Of a DNA stretch of 64,000 nt, positions 54,671 through 62,258 are shown piece by piece. Position numbers and translations under genes: made by a program. This DNA is from DASRJW01 sp964567755. Lineage in GTDB: Bacteria; Krumholzibacteriota; Krumholzibacteriia; G020349025. Each line of letters begins with the position of its first letter. Position 1 is the first letter of the stretch. The notes below the pieces were generated by a model. The model searched no databases. It was not told the origin of the DNA and saw only the letters and a program-made list of their open reading frames with translations. Location of the stretch: assembly GCA_964567755.1 (NCBI GenBank), contig CAZMNW010000052.1, positions 1-64,000 of the forward strand, in the 5' to 3' direction.

Positions 54671-54694
54671 GAGGCCCCCTTAGGTGGGGGCCTC
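54671..54694. terminator. perfect 9-bp inverted repeat, terminator-like
   Basis: GAGGCCCCC and GGGGGCCTC form a perfect 9-base stem with a six-base loop, 25 bases after the lipoprotein gene stop. It is very GC-rich, but no T-run follows (the next bases are ATGCTTTCGG), so it may be a weak intrinsic terminator or a stability hairpin. It divides the lipoprotein from the glycan operon. Confidence 0.65.
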
Positions 54695-54786
54695 ATGCTT
54701 TCGGTCTGCCGAGGGCACCTCCGATGTCGGCCGTCAGCTGAGCGCGGGCCTGAGGGAAACTGCTACGATTCGTGCCAGGAGCCATC

Positions 54787-55929
54787 GTGCCGCACACCAC
54801 CGCGCACCGTCCCCATCGAGTCCTCGCGCTCACCGACAGCCTCGAAAACGGCGGCGCGGAGCGCCAGCTAGCCTTACTGTTGCAGCACATGCCGGCCGAG
54901 TGGGAGCGCGGCGTTTGGTCTCTCGCCGACGGGCCGTTTACCCTGGTCCTTCGCAACGCCGGCGTGCCGGTGTGGACACATCGCCGGACTTGGGCTTGCG
55001 ACCCGCGTCCAGCTCTGGATCTTTGGGGCCTCTTGCGTCGATTTCGCCCCGACGTCGTCCATTCCTGGGGCTGGATGGGATCGGCAGCCGCAGCACCCTG
55101 GTGTCGGATCCTCGGGATCCCCATCGTCGACGGTTCGATCCGAGCCGGATACGTGCCCAGTCGCCGTTCCTTCCCGGCGCGACTCGCGCTGCGTGCGGCG
55201 ACCTGCGTGATCGCAAACAGCAAGGCCGGGCTCGCGGCGTGGGGCATCGCGCCCACGCGAGGCCGGGTCGTTTACAACGGCTTCGCGGTCGAGCGGTTGC
55301 AAGAGCAGGAAACCGCCCGCAGGACGGATCCGCTTTGCACCGTGGTCATGACCGGACGCATGTCTTGGGAAAAGGACTTCGACACTTTCCTCGCGGCAGC
55401 GCGCCAACTCGCAGCCGCGGACCGCAACGGCTGGCGCTTCCTCGCCGTGGGAGATGGACCGGATCGAGCCAGGCTGGTGCGCTCGGCCGCCGATCTCGTC
55501 GAAACCGGCAGCGTCGAGTTCGCGCAGCCAGGCATCGAAGTGCTGGGACTCGTGCAGACTGCCCACATCGGCGTGTTGATGTCGCACCCGCGTCATGCCG
55601 AGGGCTGCTCCAACTCCATCATGGAATACATGGCCTGCAGCCTTCCGGTCATCTGCAGCGACAGCGGCGGCAACCGCGAGCTGGTCCTGGATGGCACGAC
55701 CGGGTGCATCATTGCGTCCGGTGATGCGCGCGCGCTGGCCGATCGGCTGGTGCGGCTGCGCGCCGAGCCGCTCACAGCCGCTCGCCAGGGGGCATCCGGC
55801 AGAGCTCGAGTGCTGCAGGAGTTTTCGCTGCCGCGCATGGTACGAGAAACACTGGCTGTCTATGACGAGGCGATGCGAGCCAGGCGCCCGCGATTCCAAG
55901 CCATCGCGGCGGGCAAGGATGCGGCATGA
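54787..55929 (+). CDS. GT4-type glycosyltransferase
   Basis: This 380-residue glycosyltransferase has the GT-B fold. The N-terminal 'DSLENGGAERQLALLL' is the GT4 acceptor loop; the C-terminal half has TGRMSWEKDFDTFL, FLAVGDGPDR and the donor-binding SMSN-type loop, here PRHAEGCSNSIMEYMACSLPV, with the Glu of the E-x7-E motif region. It transfers a sugar to a lipid-linked or glycan acceptor. GTG at 54787 follows AGGAG; a GTG at 54772 lies before it. It overlaps the methyltransferase (ATGA) and starts the plus-strand operon. Confidence 0.92.
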   Translation: MPHTTAHRPHRVLALTDSLENGGAERQLALLLQHMPAEWERGVWSLADGPFTLVLRNAGVPVWTHRRTWACDPRPALDLWGLLRRFRPDVVHSWGWMGSAAAAPWCRILGIPIVDGSIRAGYVPSRRSFPARLALRAATCVIANSKAGLAAWGIAPTRGRVVYNGFAVERLQEQETARRTDPLCTVVMTGRMSWEKDFDTFLAAARQLAAADRNGWRFLAVGDGPDRARLVRSAADLVETGSVEFAQPGIEVLGLVQTAHIGVLMSHPRHAEGCSNSIMEYMACSLPVICSDSGGNRELVLDGTTGCIIASGDARALADRLVRLRAEPLTAARQGASGRARVLQEFSLPRMVRETLAVYDEAMRARRPRFQAIAAGKDAA

Positions 55930-56924
55930 GAGAGCAGCACCTGGTGCATCTGTGCTGCCCGAAGTGCAGGAGTGACCTCCGCATTTGGAACGTCGAGCGT
56001 CGGCGCGAGGATCGAATCGAGGCCGGGTCGCTCGCCTGCACCGGATGCGACGCGGTCTACCCGGTCGTCGACTCGGTGCCGCGATTCGTGCCGCGCGAGA
56101 ATTATGCCTCGAGCTTCGGGCTCGAATGGACGCGACATGCGCGCACGCAGTACGACGGCCATTCCGGCGTGCCGCTGTCGGAACGCCGATTCTTCGGCGA
56201 AACTCGCTGGCCGCGCCGTCTCGAGGGGGAGCTGATCCTGGAGGCCGGGAGTGGTTCCGGACGCTTCACCGAACACGCCGCATCGACCGGAGCAACGATC
56301 GTCTCCGCGGATTACAGCTACGCCGTCGAGGCCAACCAACGCACGAACGGGCATCTCCCGAATGTGATCATCGTGCAAGGCGACATTCGCGCCCTGCCGG
56401 TGCGGGAAGCACAGTTCGATCGCATCTTCTGCTTCGGGGTGCTGCAACACACTCCCGATCCGCGCGCAGCGTTCGATTGCCTGGTGCGCCATCTAAAACC
56501 CGGAGGCAACTTGGTCGTGGACCTCTACATCAAGTCCTTCGCCAAAGTCGCCCTCGGCACCAAGTACTGGGTTCGGCCGCTGACGCGACGGATGCCGCCC
56601 CACCTGCTCTATCGTTGCGTGCGTCGCTACACCGACTTCATGTGGCCGCTCGCTTCGGTCATCCGCCGCGTGCCGCGAATCGGCCCGGCGTTGAACTGGC
56701 GTTTGCTCGTGGCGGATTACAGCCGGGATGGAGTTCCCGATTCGTTGCTCAAGGAGTGGGCCGTGCTCGACACCTTCGACATGCTGGCACCACGCTATGA
56801 TTCCCCCCAAACGGTGGCCACAGTGCAACGTTGGTTTTCCGCAGCCGGCTTGACCGACATCCAGGTCGGCCCCGGCTACAACGGTGTCGAGGCTCGCGGC
56901 AGCCTGCCGCTCCTCCAGGGGTAA
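55926..56924 (+). CDS. class I SAM methyltransferase with N-terminal Trm112-like zinc ribbon
   Basis: This 332-residue protein has a zinc-ribbon-like N-terminus (CCPKCRSD and CTGCDAVYP, four Cys) like Trm112, followed by a Rossmann methyltransferase: ILEAGSGSGRFTEHA, the SAM loop, then VIIVQGDIRALPV and FCFGVLQHTPDP. The N-terminal ribbon and this layout are usual for methyltransferases in surface-polysaccharide clusters. The substrate is unknown. ATG at 55926 overlaps the glycosyltransferase stop. The AsnB gene follows five bases after the stop. Confidence 0.9.
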   Translation: MREQHLVHLCCPKCRSDLRIWNVERRREDRIEAGSLACTGCDAVYPVVDSVPRFVPRENYASSFGLEWTRHARTQYDGHSGVPLSERRFFGETRWPRRLEGELILEAGSGSGRFTEHAASTGATIVSADYSYAVEANQRTNGHLPNVIIVQGDIRALPVREAQFDRIFCFGVLQHTPDPRAAFDCLVRHLKPGGNLVVDLYIKSFAKVALGTKYWVRPLTRRMPPHLLYRCVRRYTDFMWPLASVIRRVPRIGPALNWRLLVADYSRDGVPDSLLKEWAVLDTFDMLAPRYDSPQTVATVQRWFSAAGLTDIQVGPGYNGVEARGSLPLLQG

Positions 56925-56928
56925 GTCC

Positions 56929-58854
56929 ATGTGCGGAATCTCCGGAATGCATGCCCCCGGCCGGGTCGATCCGCATGTGCTGCGGCGCATGAGCGCCGCG
57001 CTGGTGCACCGCGGCCCCGACGACGAGGGGTTCTACACCGACACCCAAGTGGGGCTCGCCTCGCGCCGGCTTGCGATCATCGACCTCGAAGGGGGTCGCA
57101 TGCCCATCGCCAACGAAGACGGCTCGATCTGGGTGGTGCAGAACGGCGAGATCTACAACTTTCGCGCCTTGCGGCGCGAGCTCGAGTCTCGCGGCCATCG
57201 ATTCACCACCCACAGCGACACCGAGGTGATCGTCCATCTCTACGAAGAGCACGGGGCGTCGCTTTTCGATCACCTCCGGGGCATGTTCGCGGTGGCGCTG
57301 TGGGACCGCACCCAAGACAAGTTGCTCCTCGGCCGCGATCCCGTCGGCAAGAAGCCTCTCTACTACAGCTTCGACGGCCAGACGTTTCTGTTCGCCTCCG
57401 AGCTCAAAGCGCTGCGCCAACATCCGGACACCAGACTCAGCCTCGATTGGCAGGCGGTGAATCACTATTTCAGCCATCATTACGTGCCCGAGCCGCTGTC
57501 GATCTTTCGCGACATTCGCAAGGTGCCACCGGGACATTGGTTGCAGCTCCACCACGGCACGCTTACCCTGCGACGTTACTGGCAGCTCGATTTCACCCAT
57601 CCATTCACCGAGACCGACGAGCGCTGGTACGTGGAGCAGCTGCACGAACGCCTGCGGGCTGCGGTGCGGTCCCGATTGATGAGCGACGTGCCGCTCGGCG
57701 CTTTCCTTTCGGGCGGCGTCGATTCGGCCACGGTCGTCGGCCTCATGAGCCAGAGCCTCGATTCTCCGGTCAAGACCTTCTCCATCGGCTTCGACGACGA
57801 GACCTTCGACGAGTTGCGACACGCGCGCGTCGTGGCGCGCGCCTTCGGCACGGATCATCACGAAGAGATCCTCCAGCCGCGCGCCACAGACCTGGTGGAA
57901 AAACTCGCCGAACAGTTCGACGAGCCCTTCGGGGATCCTTCGGCGCTGCCGACCTACCTGGTGTCGCAGGTCGCGCGCCGCGAGGTCACTGTCGCGCTTT
58001 CGGGCGATGGCGGCGACGAGGCCTTCGCCGGCTACCAGAGCCACCGTGTCCATCTGCGCGACGAGGCGTTCCATCGCCGCGTGCCGAGCCCGTTGCGTGC
58101 GCTCGCGGCCGGCTCCGTGGGGCTTGGCGCACGTCTGACTGGCAACGTTCGCTTGCGTCGCACCGCAGGCGCCTTGCGCCGCGCGCACCGGCCACTTGCC
58201 GAGCGCTACTGCAACGTGTTCGACCCGCGCGGTCGCCGGCAACTGTTCACGCGCGAAACGCTGGCCGAGATCGGCGTGCTGCAGGAACACGAGCACTTCG
58301 CCGCCCATGCAGAGGCGCAGGCGTACCCCGATTTTTTGAGCCGCATCCTGGCCGTGGACACGGCGACGTACCTTCCCGGCGACATCCTGGTCAAGACCGA
58401 TCGCATGAGCATGGCGCACTCCCTCGAGGTGCGCTGTCCGTTGCTCGATCGCGAGGTCCTCGAGTTCGCGGCGCGCATTCCGTCGCATCTCAAGCTGCAC
58501 CACGGCGTGTCGAAGTACGTGTTCAAGCGCGTCGCCGAGCGGTTCGTGCCCCGGGAAATCGTGCATCGGGAGAAACGCGGCTTCGGCGTGCCGCTTCGCA
58601 CCTGGTTCCGCACCGAGCTGCGCGATCTGGTGCGCGAAAACCTGCTACATAGCCCCAACGGCGCCCACTCGTTGTTCAACCGCCGCACCGTCGAACAATT
58701 GGTGTCGGAGCACGAGTCGGGCCGCTGGGACTGGAGCCTGCAACTGTGGTCGCTCATGATGTTCCACCTGTGGTACGACCGCCATGGCACGAGCCCGCGG
58801 GCGGGAGGCGCCGCGCCTGCCTGCGACGCAGTGCAGAGGACTGCTCGTGAGTGA
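56929..58854 (+). CDS. asnB: glutamine-hydrolysing asparagine synthetase-type amidotransferase (AsnB)
   Basis: This 641-residue protein has an N-terminal Ntn glutaminase domain whose Cys2 (MCGISG) is the nucleophile, with HRGPDDEG and NGEIYNFRALR. The C-terminal synthetase domain has the PP-loop LSGGVDSATVVG and, near the end, DRMSMAHSLEVRCPLLD. This is AsnB by family; in glycan clusters such enzymes often amidate a sugar acid such as a uronic acid, and not free aspartate. The length is normal to slightly long. The next methyltransferase starts before its stop. Confidence 0.93.
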   Translation: MCGISGMHAPGRVDPHVLRRMSAALVHRGPDDEGFYTDTQVGLASRRLAIIDLEGGRMPIANEDGSIWVVQNGEIYNFRALRRELESRGHRFTTHSDTEVIVHLYEEHGASLFDHLRGMFAVALWDRTQDKLLLGRDPVGKKPLYYSFDGQTFLFASELKALRQHPDTRLSLDWQAVNHYFSHHYVPEPLSIFRDIRKVPPGHWLQLHHGTLTLRRYWQLDFTHPFTETDERWYVEQLHERLRAAVRSRLMSDVPLGAFLSGGVDSATVVGLMSQSLDSPVKTFSIGFDDETFDELRHARVVARAFGTDHHEEILQPRATDLVEKLAEQFDEPFGDPSALPTYLVSQVARREVTVALSGDGGDEAFAGYQSHRVHLRDEAFHRRVPSPLRALAAGSVGLGARLTGNVRLRRTAGALRRAHRPLAERYCNVFDPRGRRQLFTRETLAEIGVLQEHEHFAAHAEAQAYPDFLSRILAVDTATYLPGDILVKTDRMSMAHSLEVRCPLLDREVLEFAARIPSHLKLHHGVSKYVFKRVAERFVPREIVHREKRGFGVPLRTWFRTELRDLVRENLLHSPNGAHSLFNRRTVEQLVSEHESGRWDWSLQLWSLMMFHLWYDRHGTSPRAGGAAPACDAVQRTARE

Positions 58855-59674
58855 GGTCACCAGCCGCGCGGGTTCGGCGCCGCGTTTCGCCTTCGGCAAG
58901 AACTGGCAGCGCTTTCTCGGCCGGCTCGACGAAGATCGGATCGTCAAGGCAACGCAATCCCTGCAGACCTTCATCCCCCCCGAGTCGATGCGGGGCAAGA
59001 CGTGGCTCGACATCGGCTCCGGCAGCGGGTTGTCGTCGCTCGTCGCCGCCAGGCTTGGATGCGCCCGCGTGCATTCGTTCGACTACGATGCGGAAAGCGT
59101 CGAATGCACGCGCGAAATCAAGCGCCGCTATCTTGCAACCGCGTCGCAGTGGACCATCGAGCGCGGCAGCGCTCTCGACCGCGACTACCTCGAGTCCTTG
59201 GGGACTTGGGACGTCGTGTACGCCTGGGGCGTGCTCCACCACACGGGCTCCATGTGGACGGCACTGGCGAACGCGGCGGAACGCGTCAACCCCGGCGGGC
59301 TGCTCTTCATCGCTATTTATAATGATCAGGGCGGCATCTCGATCCGCTGGCGCAAGATCAAGACCCTCTACAATTGGAGTCCTCCGGGCCGGGCACTGGT
59401 GCTCGCGACCTGCATCCCGTACTTCGTACTCCGTGGGCTTGCGGGCGACGTCCTGCGCCGCAAGGACCCGACGCAGCGCTATCGTGAATATCGCGAGAGC
59501 CGCGGCATGTCGGTCGTGCACGATTGGGTCGATTGGCTGGGTGGGATCCCATTCGAGGTCGCCACTCCCGAAGCCATCTTGGATTTCTACCGCCCCCGCG
59601 GCTTCGTCCTCGAGCGCATCAAGACTTGCGGCGGCAGCCTGGGCTGCAACGAGTTCTTGTTCAGGAAGGCGTGA
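58847..59674 (+). CDS. class I SAM methyltransferase (2)
   Basis: This 275-residue protein has WLDIGSGSGLSSLVAA, the SAM-binding loop, then VHSFDYDAES, VVYAWGVLHHTG and PGGLLFIAIY, a complete class I Rossmann set. It is not the closest paralogue of the other methyltransferase and lacks the zinc ribbon. GTG at 58847 follows GAGGA and lies within the last codons of asnB (GTGAGTGA). It is probably an O-methyltransferase for the glycan. Its 3' end overlaps the opposite-strand glycosyltransferase by 14 bases, so the two genes are convergent and overlapping. Confidence 0.9.
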   Translation: MSEVTSRAGSAPRFAFGKNWQRFLGRLDEDRIVKATQSLQTFIPPESMRGKTWLDIGSGSGLSSLVAARLGCARVHSFDYDAESVECTREIKRRYLATASQWTIERGSALDRDYLESLGTWDVVYAWGVLHHTGSMWTALANAAERVNPGGLLFIAIYNDQGGISIRWRKIKTLYNWSPPGRALVLATCIPYFVLRGLAGDVLRRKDPTQRYREYRESRGMSVVHDWVDWLGGIPFEVATPEAILDFYRPRGFVLERIKTCGGSLGCNEFLFRKA

Positions 59675-60941
59675 TTGCGGGCACGGCGGCAGGCTCGGTC
59701 TGCGTCGGTTCCCCGATGGCGCGCCGATAGCATTGCACCAGACTCTCGGCGGTCGCCGCCCACGACAGCTGCGAATGCGCCCGCAGCTCGATCGCAGCGC
59801 GCAGCCGGCGACGCAGCTCCGCGTCTTCCAGGAGCCGGACGAGGGCATCTGCGAGTCCGGATGCATCCCCTGGCTCCACGAGGAGCCCAGTGACGCCATC
59901 CTCGACATACTCCGGCAATCCCCCCACGCGTGTGGCGACCACCGCCTTGCCGAATGCGAATGCCGTGAGAACGACGCCGCTTTGCGTGGCGTCGACATAC
60001 GGGCAGGCGACGACGGTAGCGCGGGCGAACAGCTCCGCCGTTTCCCGGTTGTGCAGGTAGCGGTCGAGCACCTCCACCCTCGAGCCATTGGCAAGGACGG
60101 GGGGCGGAGGCGGTGTGTAGTCCGGCCGCGGCCTCCCGGCGACGACGAAGCGCACCGCACCCAGCCGGCGGGCCACGAGCTCCGCAGCGGCGTAGAACAC
60201 CGGCAAGCCCTTGTAGGGAGACAAACGGCCGAAGAACAGGACCGTGCGTTCGTCCTCGGGCGGAGTCTCTTGCATCCACTCCTTGCACAAACCGTGGGGA
60301 CCGAGGTGCGCGCTGTCGATTCGTCCTGCCTCGACGCCGAAGCGAGCGGCGAACTGCGGCTTGCCGGCTGCGTTGAGCAGCAAGAATCGGTCGACGCGAG
60401 GGAATGTGAGACGACGCGCAAGTTCGATGCGCCAATCGCCTTCGCCGGAGTGCGGTTCGGGATCGTGCAACGTCAGCACCATCGGAATGTGGCGCAAGAA
60501 CCAGAGCAGCGGCGCCAAGCGCAAAGAATAGTTGTCGAGGTGCAGCACGTCGGGTCGCAGTGCGCGGATGAAGCGTGCGGCGCGCAGGCTCGTCGACCAG
60601 GTGCGTGGATGCAACGCCTTCGGGAAGTCGTGGACGACCAGATCGAAGCTCTTGGCCTGTTGCCAGCAGGCACGAATCGAGGCCGGCACGCAGTCCCGGA
60701 GTGCGGCGTCGCCGTCCGTGACGCCGCCCGGCAACCGCTGCGGCGGCACGTCGAACAAGGCGCTGGACCAAGCCTCCGGCGCCATCTCGAGCAGCACATG
60801 GAAATGGAGGTGCCGGTGCATCTCGCGCGCGAGCGACAGCACCGGTTCCAGCTGGAAACAGCTGCTGTAGAAAACGACCTTGAGCGGCTGATGAGCGGGC
60901 GGCAAGCGCTGCAGAAGGTCCTCCAATGCTCCGGCGCACAA
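59661..60941 (-). CDS. GT4-type glycosyltransferase (2)
   Basis: This 426-residue glycosyltransferase has a GT-B fold. The C-terminal half has FFGRLSPYKGLPVFY, RFVVAGRPRPDY and the donor-binding DATQSGVVLTAFAFGKAVVATRVGGLPEY, the GT4 signature with its E-x7-E-like region modified (Thr-Ala-Phe replacing the first Glu). The N-terminal 20 residues before LKVVFYSS are outside the usual fold; TTG at 60941 is the first start after an open stretch and has no clear ribosome site, so a later start is possible. It is the last gene of the minus-strand operon that begins outside the window. Confidence 0.88.
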   Translation of the reverse strand: MCAGALEDLLQRLPPAHQPLKVVFYSSCFQLEPVLSLAREMHRHLHFHVLLEMAPEAWSSALFDVPPQRLPGGVTDGDAALRDCVPASIRACWQQAKSFDLVVHDFPKALHPRTWSTSLRAARFIRALRPDVLHLDNYSLRLAPLLWFLRHIPMVLTLHDPEPHSGEGDWRIELARRLTFPRVDRFLLLNAAGKPQFAARFGVEAGRIDSAHLGPHGLCKEWMQETPPEDERTVLFFGRLSPYKGLPVFYAAAELVARRLGAVRFVVAGRPRPDYTPPPPPVLANGSRVEVLDRYLHNRETAELFARATVVACPYVDATQSGVVLTAFAFGKAVVATRVGGLPEYVEDGVTGLLVEPGDASGLADALVRLLEDAELRRRLRAAIELRAHSQLSWAATAESLVQCYRRAIGEPTQTEPAAVPAITPS

Positions 60942-61010
60942 ACGCGCATCGATAGAGGATAACAGGGCTGCGAGCGTTCAACGCGGGTCGGGATGCGGGA
61001 CGAAGCGGCC

Positions 61011-62258
61011 TCAGCCTTCGGTGGCTGGCGCCCCGATTCCCATCCAGAGTGGTCGCAGCCCTCTCTCCGCGGCCAGCAAGTGCGTGAAGGCAAGAAGCAT
61101 GGGCGCTTGTCCCCAGCGCACCGCCGGCAACGCGTTCGTCCACCGGCGGCCCCGACTCATGATGAAAAACCCGGATTCGCTTTGACCCACACTCGACGGA
61201 CGAAAGAGCGCGCGGGTGACTGCGTCTGCCACCTGTCGTGCGCGAGGCGTGCCTTCCGGAAGCATGCATCCCAGCAGAGACCAGGTCTGAATCGCTTGAG
61301 CGCAGTTCTGGACTTCGATGGGATACAACCGATCCGCCAAATAGCGTGGCAGTCCCTCGCGGGTGAACATCCGTTCGTGATAAAAATGCGCGCCTCGATG
61401 CAGGGCAGCTCGCACTTCGGCAGCGGAATCGGGAGCGAGAAACGCCGCTTGCGACAAGGATTCCAGCACGTATCCGGTGTGGAAGCCATCGACCCACCGA
61501 CCCTGGGGTCCGCGCGCATAGTACCAGGATCCATCCTCATTCTGACCACGGAGAACGAATCGGAGCGCGCGCCGGCCGAGGTCGACCAGGAACTTCTCGC
61601 GCGTATGCGCCGCCACGCGCAACATCAGAGTGCCCGTGAGCGCAGTCACGTTGTACACCGCAGCGTCGTGATCGACGAAATAGCGAAACCACAGCCCCGC
61701 GTCGCCCTCATCGACAAATCCGAGGTCCTGCAGAACGAAATCGAGACTGGAACGTGCCAGTGCCAGGTCTGCCGAATCTCCCGTCAGCTCATAGGCGTCG
61801 AGCAGCGAAGCGGCAATACAAACGGTCCAAAAAAGATTGGGGTCATCGGCTGCGGCGCTGATGAAGCGCGTGACATACGGTGTCGGCAGGCCCCAGCACG
61901 CGCCGGAATAACCAGGAAGCGCGTGGCCGCGGACCTGCGCCAAAAGCCGGCGGGCGCTGTCGAGCGCGGTTGCATCCACGCCGAGCCGATGCCGCAGCAA
62001 AGCAGCCGCCGCGAGATCGGCCAGACTCTTGGCACTCACCCGTGGCTCGACCCCGACGTACGGTCGCAGGTTGATCGGGCTCTTCTTGATGAGTTGGGTC
62101 CATAGGCGCGCCGCGAGTCGATGGCGACGGACGAGCGACCATGGTGCCGCGCACGCCAACCCATCGTAGGGATCGTAGGAGGCGACCCCGTGCTCCTTCA
62201 GCCAGCACCGCAGCGCCGCCTCGACGCGCTCAGGGCCGGGAACGGCCTTTTCCCTCAC
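61011..62258 (-). CDS. alpha/alpha-toroid protein, possible six-hairpin glycosidase or cyclase-like
   Basis: This 415-residue protein consists of repeated helix pairs separated by Gly-rich turns. A prominent unit is 'RGQNEDGSWYYARGPQGRWVDGFHTGYVLESL', which resembles both glycoside/epimerase toroids and terpene-cyclase repeats. No DxDD or QW-type motif set is evident, so a (alpha/alpha)6 glycan enzyme such as an epimerase or hydrolase is the more likely reading. No leader is visible. GTG at 62258 overlaps the stop of the second carbamoyltransferase (GTGA), tying it to glycan modification. Confidence 0.65.
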   Translation of the reverse strand: MREKAVPGPERVEAALRCWLKEHGVASYDPYDGLACAAPWSLVRRHRLAARLWTQLIKKSPINLRPYVGVEPRVSAKSLADLAAAALLRHRLGVDATALDSARRLLAQVRGHALPGYSGACWGLPTPYVTRFISAAADDPNLFWTVCIAASLLDAYELTGDSADLALARSSLDFVLQDLGFVDEGDAGLWFRYFVDHDAAVYNVTALTGTLMLRVAAHTREKFLVDLGRRALRFVLRGQNEDGSWYYARGPQGRWVDGFHTGYVLESLSQAAFLAPDSAAEVRAALHRGAHFYHERMFTREGLPRYLADRLYPIEVQNCAQAIQTWSLLGCMLPEGTPRARQVADAVTRALFRPSSVGQSESGFFIMSRGRRWTNALPAVRWGQAPMLLAFTHLLAAERGLRPLWMGIGAPATEG

